Source: Prostheceraeus crozeri (lineage: Eukaryota; Platyhelminthes; Polycladida; Euryleptidae). Taken from it: a DNA stretch of 64,000 bases. Below are positions 47,761 to 55,055 of this stretch, one piece after another (within the stretch, counting starts at the first letter, position 1; the number at the start of each line of letters is the position of its first letter). The stretch covers positions 62,001 to 126,000 of the forward strand of contig CAJQUW010002175.1 of the NCBI GenBank assembly GCA_907163375.1, in the 5' to 3' direction. A program made the position numbers and the translations under genes. Below the pieces are notes generated by a model. It saw nothing but the letters and a program-made list of their open reading frames with translations, was not told the DNA's origin and did not search any database.

Positions 47761-48171
47761 ATGTCTTTCTCAAACGACTGCGGAACATTACATTTTCATA
47801 GGCAAAGTTTAAAAGGAGCTGTTCAAGATTATGTGATAAATTTTCATAAAGATGAGACCGACATCGAAGCAGTGGTCGATGATGCTAGCACTCTATTTCT
47901 AGAGTTAATGAATACATTCTCTGATAGCATTGTCATGGCGCGATTAGTTGCGAAAATTAAGTTTAGTCATTTTGGAAAGGAAGAGGTGGAAAGTCGCTCT
48001 TTCCATTTTGCTTCTTATTCAATGGAAGTGGTAGATCACCCCCAAGAATTTTTTAAAAGACATATGATAAAAATTGCTGAACGTCTTAACGCATTTAACC
48101 ATCATGGTAGCAGTCTAGTGATTGAAGCGATTTCAGATATTCACATTCAACTTTCCATAAAGAAAAATTGA
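47761..48171 (+). CDS. Polinton protein related to the N-terminal module of the element's DNA polymerase
   Basis: 136 residues from ATG. Residues about 57-133 (KIKFSHFGKEEVESRSFHFA, EVVDHPQEFFKRHMIKIAER, LNAFNHHGSSLVIEAISDIH) align by eye with polymerase residues about 155-232 (IKYVKIDHHTGQIIERLEFH, EVVDYESWINFHIQGLKLNI, DKFNERDSGLIFDGIESALF). Both share a basic-hydrophobic strand, F-H-[FI], VVD, a helix with His, FN, and SGL-[IV]. I infer duplication of this module. Its function is unknown. The stop codon is 2 bases before the next ATG. Confidence 0.65.
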   Translation: MSFSNDCGTLHFHRQSLKGAVQDYVINFHKDETDIEAVVDDASTLFLELMNTFSDSIVMARLVAKIKFSHFGKEEVESRSFHFASYSMEVVDHPQEFFKRHMIKIAERLNAFNHHGSSLVIEAISDIHIQLSIKKN

Positions 48172-48173
48172 AA

Positions 48174-48497
48174 ATGCAGTGGTACTTGATTGTAGCACAA
48201 CTGGTTTTCGAGCTATGTCTGCTCACTCTCGAAGTATATTCCTTCTGTACATGCGTCTATTATTTAGAAAAGGCTAGCAAATTCATATCTTCAAAAAGAC
48301 TTGCTATAGACATCAGTAACGGTGAAACTATGTGTTGCGATGTATGTAAGCGAAAGGATGGAAATGAAAAGCGCATCTTCAAGAGATGTAAGCATGCTTT
48401 TTGTCAACGCTGTTTCATACGTAATTGCATTCAACTTTGCAAATGTAGCCACTGTGATATTGCTCATTTCGAGTGTCACTTATGTCGCAATAGTTAG
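48174..48497 (+). CDS. Polinton membrane-anchored RING-like protein
   Basis: 107 residues from ATG 48174. An N-terminal hydrophobic segment (about 1-30, WYLIVAQLVFELCLLTLEVY) looks like a membrane anchor. The C-terminal half has CCDVCKRK, then FKRCKHAFCQRCFIRNCIQL, CKCSHC and FECHLC. C..C, C.H..C..C and a last C..C pair fit a RING or RING-like zinc finger, as in many viral ubiquitin ligases. It follows the previous gene by 2 bases, so it probably shares a transcript. Confidence 0.6.
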   Translation: MQWYLIVAQLVFELCLLTLEVYSFCTCVYYLEKASKFISSKRLAIDISNGETMCCDVCKRKDGNEKRIFKRCKHAFCQRCFIRNCIQLCKCSHCDIAHFECHLCRNS

Positions 48498-48502
48498 TAC
48501 CT

Positions 48503-48510
48503 ATGCAAAT
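48503..48510 (+). promoter_or_regulatory. Octamer motif ATGCAAAT, 46 bases before ATG 48549
   Basis: One of six exact ATGCAAA copies in the short gaps of the element. It lies between the RING-like gene and the basic GG-motif gene. Confidence 0.55.
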
Positions 48511-48548
48511 GTGGTAAAGATAGGTTTTAGCAAAGACTAACACGGAAA

Positions 48549-48905
48549 ATGGCGAAACGTAAAATGACGAAACGTAAAAGTCAAAAGTTTTCTTCAGCCA
48601 TTCAAGCTCTCCGACGAATGAAAGCAAATCAGCGATACAATGCTATACGACATGCTAACGATAAATTCATTTGTGAAATTATTTCTCATGTGAGGAAGTT
48701 GAGGACGAAGAAATTAGCGCCAAAACAACGAAAGTTACTTAAGCGATATGCTACGAAATTGCGTTTCATCTCCAATCCTAAAGTCGCCCTTCAAAGAAAG
48801 AGGAAAACTCTAACACAAAAGGGCGGTTTCCTTTCAGCAATACTTCCAATGATAGCTCCTGCCGTGGGCAACCTATTGGGAAATATCTTTGGCTCTAGAC
48901 GTTAA
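48549..48905 (+). CDS. Polinton basic virion-type protein with GG motif
   Basis: 118 residues, strongly basic for its first 90 (AKRKMTKRKSQKFSSAIQAL, KLRTKKLAPKQRKLLKRYAT). It then has LTQKGGFLSAILPMIAPAVG NLLG, a Gly-Gly followed by a hydrophobic amphipathic stretch. Adenain-type proteases cut at xGG-x or xGx-G sites, and adenovirus core/cement proteins have the same basic-plus-hydrophobic layout. The 51552-52007 protein carries a near-identical block. A core or membrane-active virion role is inferred. AATAAA lies 27 bases after the stop. Confidence 0.65.
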   Translation: MAKRKMTKRKSQKFSSAIQALRRMKANQRYNAIRHANDKFICEIISHVRKLRTKKLAPKQRKLLKRYATKLRFISNPKVALQRKRKTLTQKGGFLSAILPMIAPAVGNLLGNIFGSRR

Positions 48906-48907
48906 TT

Positions 48908-48915
48908 ATGCAAAT
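48908..48915 (+). promoter_or_regulatory. Octamer motif ATGCAAAT, 29 bases before ATG 48937
   Basis: In the 31-base gap between the basic protein's stop and the ATPase start. The flank atgttga resembles that of the copy at 48503. Confidence 0.55.
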
Positions 48916-48936
48916 GTTGAGTCTCAAAGTAATAAA

Positions 48937-49554
48937 ATGGATTTCAGACTTCAATGTGATAAAGTTCTGACTGTATCAGGTCCATCTCATGCAGGAAAAA
49001 CTGTTTTCACGCTGAATTTATTGGATAAAAGAAGGGAGTTGTTTAAGGAACCTATCAATCGAGTGATTTGGTGTTATGGTATTTATCAACCGTCGCTGTT
49101 TCAGGAATTGCAAAGTCGCAACTTTATTCGACATGAAGGAATTATTCCAGTGGATAAACTTCAGTCTAATGATGTTGTTGTATTGGATGATTTATTAAAA
49201 GAAAGTAAGAATTCAAAAGATGTTACAGATATGTTCACTCGCGCAGCACATCATAAAAGGTGTTTTATCATCTATATCACACAAAATTTGTTTCCTGATG
49301 GAAAAGAAGCTCGTACACGAAACCTGAATACACACTATTATGCTATTTTCAAGAATCCGCGAGATAAAAGTCAATTTGAAATTTTAGCGCGACAAGTTGC
49401 ACCCAGAGGATCAAAAGCCTTAATTGAAATTTTTCAAGCAGCTACTGAAAAACCATACGGTTACTTATTCATTGACTTTACGCAAGAGTGTCCGGAAGAA
49501 TTTAGATTTCGAAGTGATATTTTGAAAACTCCCATGATTATCTACAAACTATGA
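48937..49554 (+). CDS. Polinton packaging ATPase (FtsK/HerA type)
   Basis: 205 residues from ATG 48937. Walker A is VLTVSGPSHAGKTVFTLNLL (GPSHAGKT, residues about 16-23) and Walker B is NDVVVLDDLLKES. A later IIYITQNLFPDG supplies the sensor-like Gln/Asn. This small ATPase drives genome packaging in Polintons, adenovirus-related and NCLDV capsids. Its last four bases ATGA contain the next gene's start, so the two are translationally adjacent. Confidence 0.85.
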   Translation: MDFRLQCDKVLTVSGPSHAGKTVFTLNLLDKRRELFKEPINRVIWCYGIYQPSLFQELQSRNFIRHEGIIPVDKLQSNDVVVLDDLLKESKNSKDVTDMFTRAAHHKRCFIIYITQNLFPDGKEARTRNLNTHYYAIFKNPRDKSQFEILARQVAPRGSKALIEIFQAATEKPYGYLFIDFTQECPEEFRFRSDILKTPMIIYKL

Positions 49555-50243
49555 GTTCTTATTCTCGCATGATTGTTATTCCTCAGGATGAATATGTACA
49601 ATTGACTGCCATGCAGCAAGTAAAGCAACCTCTTGCAAATCAAATGTATAGGAAAGAAATAGATTATCAGCAAAATGTTCACATCAAAGATCCACATCGT
49701 GCTGTATTATTACAATCGGAAACTGTTGAGCAATTGAAAAACTTGAAGAATAAGATGCGTGACTCTGTATCGACTGCTACACCTTTAGCATCTCGCGCAC
49801 ATGCCATATCTCTTTTCAACAGTATTGAACCCCATCTCAATGTAAATGATAGAGGAGAAATCATTACAGATGAAAATAAAGTGATTGATGCTTCACGTTA
49901 TGAAGACTTGATTCAGTATGCGACACGTAGAAAGCGCCGTCAGGGCTATGTTCCACCTGGTTGGTCATACTTTCTTAAACTATTGAAAAAGCATAATGTG
50001 CCAAAATTTGCTTTAAATAATGAGACATTGAAAGAACTTGATTCAACAGTGGCTACTACTCCAATGCTTCAGGCGATGAAAATGCCAACAAATTGGTTTA
50101 AGACGTCACCTGCTACATCCCCTCCCACACTCACTAAGCAAACAAGAGGAAGAACTCGACGTAGATCTACATCGCCACTAAAACTGGTAAAAGGAAAACG
50201 TAAAACAGCTCCTCCTAGGAAATACATGTTCTCAGACTATTAA
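49551..50243 (+). CDS. Conserved Polinton protein of unknown function
   Basis: 230 residues, starting inside the ATPase stop (ATGA). N-terminal MIVIPQDEYVQLTAMQQVKQ is followed by a helical region with DPHRAVLLQSETVEQLKNL, then RYEDLIQYATRRKRRQGYVP. The Arg/Ser/Lys tail contains RGRTRRRSTSPLKLVKGKRK. I recall similar proteins next to capsid genes of invertebrate Polintons, but no function. The tail suggests nucleic-acid contact. Confidence 0.7.
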   Translation: MSSYSRMIVIPQDEYVQLTAMQQVKQPLANQMYRKEIDYQQNVHIKDPHRAVLLQSETVEQLKNLKNKMRDSVSTATPLASRAHAISLFNSIEPHLNVNDRGEIITDENKVIDASRYEDLIQYATRRKRRQGYVPPGWSYFLKLLKKHNVPKFALNNETLKELDSTVATTPMLQAMKMPTNWFKTSPATSPPTLTKQTRGRTRRRSTSPLKLVKGKRKTAPPRKYMFSDY

Positions 50244-50244
50244 T

Positions 50245-50460
50245 ATGAAGCAGATGTGTTGCTTGCCATGTAATGAGCCGCCAGAGGTGAATGTCGTTGT
50301 CACTTGCACTTGCTGCGCCAGCTCTCATAATGAAACCCCTAAGCAATGTGAACACGATCGCAAAACCGCTAAAGCTAAATGCTGCAGTTGTTGTAAATGT
50401 AGAAAGGCAAGAAAGAAAAAAGATGAGAAGGAGGAAAAAGAGTCAGCCGTCATCGACTGA
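50245..50460 (+). CDS. Small Cys-rich Polinton ORF
   Basis: 71 residues with Cys clusters (MCCLPC, CTCCASS, CCSCCKCRKARKKK) and a charged tail. It begins one base after the previous stop and overlaps the integrase frame. It may be a metal-binding peptide, or only an open shadow of the integrase leader. Confidence 0.4.
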   Translation: MKQMCCLPCNEPPEVNVVVTCTCCASSHNETPKQCEHDRKTAKAKCCSCCKCRKARKKKDEKEEKESAVID

Positions 50461-51511
50461 ACGTTTGAAGTCAATCTATTATGATGTAAAACATCCGGCA
50501 GGATTTGCATCTATCAAGAAATTATCAAAAGCGAGTGGTCTTCCACAATCACAAGTGAAACGATGGTTAAAGGGTCAGGCTACCTATACACTCCACAAAC
50601 AAGCGAAAAAGAAGTACCGCACCCGCCATTATATTGTTCATGACATCGATGAACAGTGGCAAGCAGATTTGTGCGATGTTGCCTCCATTTCAAAACATAA
50701 CTCGGGCAATAATTTTATTTTAACCGTCATTGATATTTTCTCGCGTTATGCGTGGGCTCAACCTTTAAAAACTAAAGAAGGGAAAGGAGTAGCAAAAGCA
50801 TTCCAAACAATTTTTCGAGAAGGTCGCATTCCAAAAAGAATTCAGAGTGATCAAGGAAAAGAGTTTGAAAATCAGCATGTGACAAGATTATTTGAGAGGC
50901 ATGACATTGAGTTGTTTAGTGTAAAGAGCGCTTATAAAGCTGCACTCGTTGAACGTTTTAATCGCACATTAAAAAATCGCTTGTGGCGACATTTTACTGC
51001 CAACTTGACACAAAATTGGACAAAGGTTCTACAAGATACACTCCATGCCTACAATCACTCTATCCATCGTTCTATTGGACTCAGACCAGTAGATGTAAAT
51101 GCTGACAATGTAGATAAAGTGCGCGAATCATTCCAACGTAAACGCACTCATGTGAAAAGTGATGTGAAAATTGGCGATAAAGTTCGTATCTCAAAAGTGA
51201 AAAGTGTTTTTGCTAAAGGGTACCTTCCGAATTGGACAGAGGAGGTATTTACAGTATCAAGGATTAATCAAAAAGACTCTCCGACCACCTACAAGTTGAA
51301 AGATTACGATAATGAAGAAATTGAGGGTAGCTTTTACCGCGATGAGATTGAGGTAGTCACTGAAAGTGAAACATATTTGGTAGAGAAAATCATTCGATGT
51401 AAAAAACGGCAAGGTGAAGAATGGTGTCTTGTTAAATGGACTGGTTATCCTTCAAGTATGAACTCTTGGATGCGTCGTGCCGACATCTTTCATCTAAGTG
51501 ATCGACAGTGA
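50291..51511 (+). CDS. Polinton integrase with C-terminal chromodomain
   Basis: The frame is open from ATG 50291; the first 44 residues overlap the Cys-rich ORF, and ATG 50423 (MRRRKKSQPSS) is an alternative start. The RVE core has DEQWQADLCDVAS (first Asp), KRIQSDQGKEFEN (second Asp) and YKAALVERFNRTLKNRL (Glu), a DDE set as in retroviral-type integrases. It joins linear element DNA to the host and makes the 6-bp duplications of Polintons. A chromodomain (VEKIIRCKKRQGEEWCLVKW then TGYPSSMNSW) closes the protein at about residues 355-400 and would tether it to methylated histones. Confidence 0.9.
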   Translation: MSLSLALAAPALIMKPLSNVNTIAKPLKLNAAVVVNVERQERKKMRRRKKSQPSSTERLKSIYYDVKHPAGFASIKKLSKASGLPQSQVKRWLKGQATYTLHKQAKKKYRTRHYIVHDIDEQWQADLCDVASISKHNSGNNFILTVIDIFSRYAWAQPLKTKEGKGVAKAFQTIFREGRIPKRIQSDQGKEFENQHVTRLFERHDIELFSVKSAYKAALVERFNRTLKNRLWRHFTANLTQNWTKVLQDTLHAYNHSIHRSIGLRPVDVNADNVDKVRESFQRKRTHVKSDVKIGDKVRISKVKSVFAKGYLPNWTEEVFTVSRINQKDSPTTYKLKDYDNEEIEGSFYRDEIEVVTESETYLVEKIIRCKKRQGEEWCLVKWTGYPSSMNSWMRRADIFHLSDRQ

Positions 51512-51514
51512 TTC

Positions 51515-51521
51515 ATGCAAA
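51515..51521 (+). promoter_or_regulatory. Octamer-like motif ATGCAAA, 37 bases before ATG 51552
   Basis: Lies in the 40-base gap after the integrase stop. The flank agttg matches the copy at 55027. Confidence 0.5.
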
Positions 51522-51551
51522 GTTGTAACTAACAATGTTTAGGTTTGAGCT

Positions 51552-52007
51552 ATGAATCCAACTGCCTCATTTTATTCACGACCCTCCTATGTAAGTGGCG
51601 GAGGACAAATTTACATCGGTGCTCGCCGCCAACGTGGAGGTAGCATACTTGGTGCACTGAAATCTGTTGTAGCACCTCTCATATCCAATGTCGGTAGATC
51701 TTTAAAACGAAATGTTTTAAGTAATGCCGTTGGCTTTGCTGGTGATGTTGCTAGTGATCTTTCCAGAGGTAGAAGTTTTAAGAGCAGTTTGTTGAATCGT
51801 GGGAAGGAACGCGGTTTAAAAACATTGAAGCAGACCATTGCTGGTGTTACTCAAGGAAAGAAATCACCTAAACGAATGAATAAAGGAAGGAGGAAACATC
51901 GCGGAGCTGGTAAGGTGCGATCTTCAGTCAAAAGGCATTCACGCAAACGTCGCAGAGGCTCTAATCATTCATCAGGCGCTAAACGACGACGCTGCTATAA
52001 CTTCTAA
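51552..52007 (+). CDS. Polinton basic virion-type protein, second GG-motif member
   Basis: 151 residues. A short N-terminal region (YVSGGGQIYIGARRQRGGSI) leads into LGALKSVVAPLISNVGRSLK, an amphipathic helix. After AVGFAGDVASDLSRG comes a very basic tail (RRKHRGAGKVRSSVKRHSRK). RQRGG-S-ILGAL matches QKGG-F-LSAIL of the 48549 gene and suits protease maturation. The layout recalls adenovirus protein VI. The stop is 2 bases before the capsid gene's ATG. Confidence 0.65.
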   Translation: MNPTASFYSRPSYVSGGGQIYIGARRQRGGSILGALKSVVAPLISNVGRSLKRNVLSNAVGFAGDVASDLSRGRSFKSSLLNRGKERGLKTLKQTIAGVTQGKKSPKRMNKGRRKHRGAGKVRSSVKRHSRKRRRGSNHSSGAKRRRCYNF

Positions 52008-52009
52008 TC

Positions 52010-53287
52010 ATGGAGTGTAAAACTTCCGGTTTTTGTTTGTTCGATCAACAAGCCATACAGACAGATATTCTTAGTTCAAGTATTGTAGATTATCATCCTC
52101 GAACAGCTGAGAATGCTGGCCCCATTGAATTTGTTATTCCTGGTGGTAGTGATGACTACATAGATTTGAGTTATGCGATGCTTGATTTGAGGTTTAGAAT
52201 TCAGCAAGCAGATGGAACTGCTATTGACGATGCACATAAAGTTGGACTGAACAATTTACCATTGACTACATTACTTCGTGATGTTTCTCTAACGATTGGA
52301 GAGCAGCAAGTGGAAGGTGGTCAAAGCGATTATCCCTATAAATCATATTTCAATCATGTATCACAGTTTCATCCAGCAGCACAAAAAAGTCATATGGAAG
52401 CCATGGGATGGTACAGAGATGAAGCAGGAAAATTTGATGTTGAAACAAACAGTGGCTTTGTAAAGCGATCTGCTATGATTAAAGATAGTAGAGTATGTCA
52501 GCTATATGGTCCGCTGAATTTAGACTTCTTTAGACAGTCAAAGTTTTTACTGTGTAATACCAGCATGCGACTCAAGCTGACATTGAATAAGCCTGAATTT
52601 GCGCTGAATGCATTTGCTAAAGTTGACAATTTTAGAATTCATGTGGAAGATATTGCACTTTACATTCGTCGAGTAGTACCGAATCCAAGTGTCATTAGAG
52701 GGCATGCTGAAGGCCTTAACCGCCAAAATGCCATTTACCCCATTCAGCATACAAAGCTTCTCACCTTTACAATTCCGAAAGATCAAAAGAGTTTCATGAA
52801 AGATGGCCTCTTTCCATCGGAAGCACCGAAGCTCCTCATGGTGGCAATGGTTGAAAATGATGCATTTAATGGTAATATAAAGAAGAATCCTTTCAATTTT
52901 AAACACAATCAGTTAAGTGAAATTGCTTTACGTGTAAATGGTGTGAGTCATCCTGGTCCACCCTACAAACCAGATTTTGCTTCAGATCAATTTATGCGCA
53001 GTTATGTTGATTTTATGGATGTTTTTGGCTTTTACAATACGGATGACACCAACGGACTGACTATGAAAGAGTTTAAGAGTGGATATACTATTTATGCATT
53101 TGATTTGACTGCTGACAGCGATATTAGTGCACCCTATCGTCAAGCGAACGTGCCTCATAATATTCGTTTGGATTTGACGTTCAAAAGAACACTACCTGAG
53201 ACGATCAATGTATTAATTTATGCAGTCTTCGATTCAAATATTGAAATTACAAAGTATCGTGACGTGATTCTTCAGTATAATCGTTAA
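52010..53287 (+). CDS. Polinton capsid protein candidate (F54H12.2-like)
   Basis: 425 residues. It includes GPIEFVIPGGSDDYIDLSYA and ML.LRFRIQ near residues 37-63, then LLRDVSLTIGEQQVEGGQSD YPYKSYF. The family is the one annotated after C. elegans F54H12.2 and found beside Polinton/adintovirus genes in invertebrates. Beta-rich stretches and virion-gene neighbours suit a jelly-roll capsid protein. I cannot say from sequence alone whether it is the major hexon-type or a minor capsid subunit. Its TAA overlaps the next ATG (TAATG). Confidence 0.75.
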   Translation: MECKTSGFCLFDQQAIQTDILSSSIVDYHPRTAENAGPIEFVIPGGSDDYIDLSYAMLDLRFRIQQADGTAIDDAHKVGLNNLPLTTLLRDVSLTIGEQQVEGGQSDYPYKSYFNHVSQFHPAAQKSHMEAMGWYRDEAGKFDVETNSGFVKRSAMIKDSRVCQLYGPLNLDFFRQSKFLLCNTSMRLKLTLNKPEFALNAFAKVDNFRIHVEDIALYIRRVVPNPSVIRGHAEGLNRQNAIYPIQHTKLLTFTIPKDQKSFMKDGLFPSEAPKLLMVAMVENDAFNGNIKKNPFNFKHNQLSEIALRVNGVSHPGPPYKPDFASDQFMRSYVDFMDVFGFYNTDDTNGLTMKEFKSGYTIYAFDLTADSDISAPYRQANVPHNIRLDLTFKRTLPETINVLIYAVFDSNIEITKYRDVILQYNR

Positions 53288-53747
53288 TGAGTTGGTTGAC
53301 TGCTGACGATATTAAGACTAAAGTGCAGCGTAATGCAGACGAAGCGACGTTGAAAGCTTTCGATAATGTCTATTCACTCGATACCTTACCACCTGCAGTA
53401 AATCACTATCCCATCTTTATTGTGCTAAACACTCATTCACAGAATTTAGGCGGTGAGCATTGGAAAGCGATCTTTATTGGAGAAGACCGACGTGGTGAAC
53501 TATTTGACTCTCTTGCTCAACTCCAAATATACCAACACAGCAGTGGTTGAGAAAACATACGCGTCAATATCAGCGAAATGAACGCATACTACAACATCCA
53601 CTTTCATCAACGTGTGGTGCTTTTGTACTGTACTTCATCTTAAGACGTTTACATGTATCTCGATTTGCATCTGTTATTCAAAACTTTTCATGTAATCCAT
53701 CCTCTAATGAAAAAATGATTTGTAAGTTCTATCATGATTTGAAATAA
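53287..53747 (+). pseudogene. Polinton adenain-type cysteine protease region, fossil
   Basis: Contains GGEHWKAIFIGEDRRGELFD, with the catalytic His, and a second motif STCGAFVLYF with the nucleophile Cys. This His...Cys order is that of adenain/ULP1-type proteases, which mature virion proteins in adenoviruses and Polintons. This part does not look whole. AATAAA follows at its end, shared in a compact gap with the oppositely directed neighbour. Confidence 0.75.
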
Positions 53748-53773
53748 AAACATCATGTTGGAAAAATTGTTTT

Positions 53774-54319
53774 TTATTTTACAATCCGCTGGGTACGTAC
53801 ATACTCAATGAGATAGTCTAGGATCATATTTGCTTGTACATGAGATTTTAGTCCAGTAATGATCACTTTACTATTATGAAAGATTGCCACATGCACAGGT
53901 AACCAACAACTAATGAGAGCTGCAGGAAAAAGTTCGGGTTCATAACACAAACTGTAACTGCTGGTACGAATCTTCAAAAATGATAGACTGTCACTCAATT
54001 GAGTAGAGATCACCATATTGTCCACAGTCAGATTCGACATCACACACCTCTCCCTCTTCCATATCCGACGTAGTAGTCTTTGTAGCTCTAAGCGCATTGA
54101 CTGCGCCGATGAATGAGAAAGGGCGCCGAGAATCTGTACAGTCCCATTTGGGAAGAGTTGAAGATTCCGTGAATTGTTCATCTTCACCACTAACATTTGA
54201 GGACGACCCGGGTAATACTTGCTGTTTGGAAGCTGTTGGTGTAATGTTGTGAGATCGATTTTGGTGTAGAGTCTGAAGCGACGGAGAATGTTGACGATGG
54301 TGTAGCGATGGCGCTTCAT
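53774..54319 (-). CDS. TATA-binding-protein-like gene in the Polinton
   Basis: 181 residues from ATG 54319, the length of a TBP core. Two related repeats are seen. Repeat 1 (about 6-86): IVNILRRFRLYTKIDLTTLH, then NSKYYPGRPQMLVVKM, LQLFPNGTVQILGALSHSSA. Repeat 2 (about 90-178): VMSNLTVDNMVISTQLSDSL, SYSLCYEPELFPAALI, VAIFHNSKVIITGLKSHVQA. Eukaryotic TBP has IVSTVNLGCKLDL, YNPKRFAAVIMRI, ALIFSSGKMVCTGAKSE, IQNMVGSCDVKFPIRLEGL, SSYEPELFPGLIYRM and LIFVSGKVVLTGAK at the same places. Three of four DNA-kinking Phe positions appear kept (LQLF, ELF, AIF); the fourth (KRF) reads GRP. The upstream part overlaps the C-terminal half of the 53991-54641 frame. TBP-like function is inference. Confidence 0.8.
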   Translation of the reverse strand: MKRHRYTIVNILRRFRLYTKIDLTTLHQQLPNSKYYPGRPQMLVVKMNNSRNLQLFPNGTVQILGALSHSSAQSMRLELQRLLRRIWKRERCVMSNLTVDNMVISTQLSDSLSFLKIRTSSYSLCYEPELFPAALISCWLPVHVAIFHNSKVIITGLKSHVQANMILDYLIEYVRTQRIVK

Positions 54320-54641
54320 GATGAAAGAATGAGTAAATTGAGCGATGTACCTTCCTTTTATACTTTTCCCAACTACCTTGATGAAATGTGAAGTTAGTAT
54401 GAAGTTGGGAATGATAGAGTTGAATTCGCCGATTGTTGACGCGCAACCAGATGCGATTTCCAATACGTGAATGTCTTTTCATATAGAAGTATTTTAAATC
54501 CTTCATGATATGATGTAGAGATTGAAAATGGCGATAAGATAAAGCAAACTCTCTTCTCACATTTCCAGTTGAATCTTTGAAATAGACGTTTCGATCATGA
54601 TCCGTTTCAATACGTTGTAGGGAATCTAATTTCCAACTCAT
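53991..54641 (-). CDS. Polinton paralogue pair member 1, possibly PC4-like; overlaps the TBP-like gene
   Basis: 216 residues from ATG 54641. Residues 1-110 match the 54664-55020 protein: SWKLDSLQRIETDHDRNVYF, SYRHFQSLHHIMKDLKYF, IQLYHSQLHTNFTFHQGSWE KYKR. Each has two halves shaped like short beta sheets plus a helix. G..R...L..R.F..L..I resembles the GISLT..QW..L signature of PC4/p15 transcription cofactors, a weak match. The last 100 residues run opposite-phase over the TBP-like gene and end acidic (DMEEGEVCDVESDCGQYGD). Whether that overlap is translated is unclear. Confidence 0.55.
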   Translation of the reverse strand: MSWKLDSLQRIETDHDRNVYFKDSTGNVRREFALSYRHFQSLHHIMKDLKYFYMKRHSRIGNRIWLRVNNRRIQLYHSQLHTNFTFHQGSWEKYKRKVHRSIYSFFHHEAPSLHHRQHSPSLQTLHQNRSHNITPTASKQQVLPGSSSNVSGEDEQFTESSTLPKWDCTDSRRPFSFIGAVNALRATKTTTSDMEEGEVCDVESDCGQYGDLYSIE

Positions 54642-54663
54642 GGTGCGTGATAGTCATGTCTGA

Positions 54664-55020
54664 TTAAGATTTGCATAGTAGGGCGATGAACTCACGACGA
54701 ATAAATGTCATGATGGAGCGATGTATGTATCTTCTATACTTCTCCCAATTGTATTTGCGAAATGAGAAACAGTTTGCGGAATGAGAATGGTAGATTTGAA
54801 TTTCATTTCTGTAATGTTGAAGCCAAACTTGATCACCCAGGGAGATGAATCTTAATGTTTCAAAATATTCCAAATCCCTCATGATATCATTGAGGTTGAC
54901 AAATTGTCGCCATGTTAATGTAATTCCTCTTGATGTATGACCATGAGAATTTTTGAAATGTACGTTTCCATCACGATCAACTCTGATATATTGTAGAGAG
55001 TCCAAAATCCAAGTCTTCAT
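54664..55020 (-). CDS. Polinton paralogue pair member 2, possibly PC4-like
   Basis: 118 residues from ATG 55020: KTWILDSLQYIRVDRDGNVH, HTSRGITLTWRQFVNLNDIM, IQIYHSHSANCFSFRKYNWE KYRR. RGITLTWRQFVNL is the closest match to the PC4 GISLT.EQW..L block. The gene sits head-to-head with the 55056 gene, sharing a 35-base gap with one ATGCAAA motif. Tandem duplication with the neighbouring gene is clear; the PC4 link is not. Confidence 0.6.
   Translation of the reverse strand: MKTWILDSLQYIRVDRDGNVHFKNSHGHTSRGITLTWRQFVNLNDIMRDLEYFETLRFISLGDQVWLQHYRNEIQIYHSHSANCFSFRKYNWEKYRRYIHRSIMTFIRREFIALLCKS
54669..54676 (-). promoter_or_regulatory. Octamer motif ATGCAAAT on the - strand, 35 bases before ATG 54641
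   Basis: Found in the same orientation as the gene it precedes, which argues that the motif follows transcription direction and is not random AT-rich sequence. Confidence 0.55.
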
Positions 55021-55026
55021 GATGTT

Positions 55027-55033
55027 ATGCAAA
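55027..55033 (+). promoter_or_regulatory. Octamer-like motif ATGCAAA, 29 bases before ATG 55056
   Basis: In the bidirectional gap between the 55020 (-) and 55056 (+) starts. It is followed by an AATATAAAAA stretch directly before the ATG. Confidence 0.5.
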
Positions 55034-55055
55034 GTTGCAGATTAGCAATATAAAA

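Noticed and set aside
50291-51511. Integrase with chromodomain as part of an LTR retrotransposon
   Set aside because: No LTRs, reverse transcriptase or gag are near it, and its neighbours are Polinton capsid and packaging genes.
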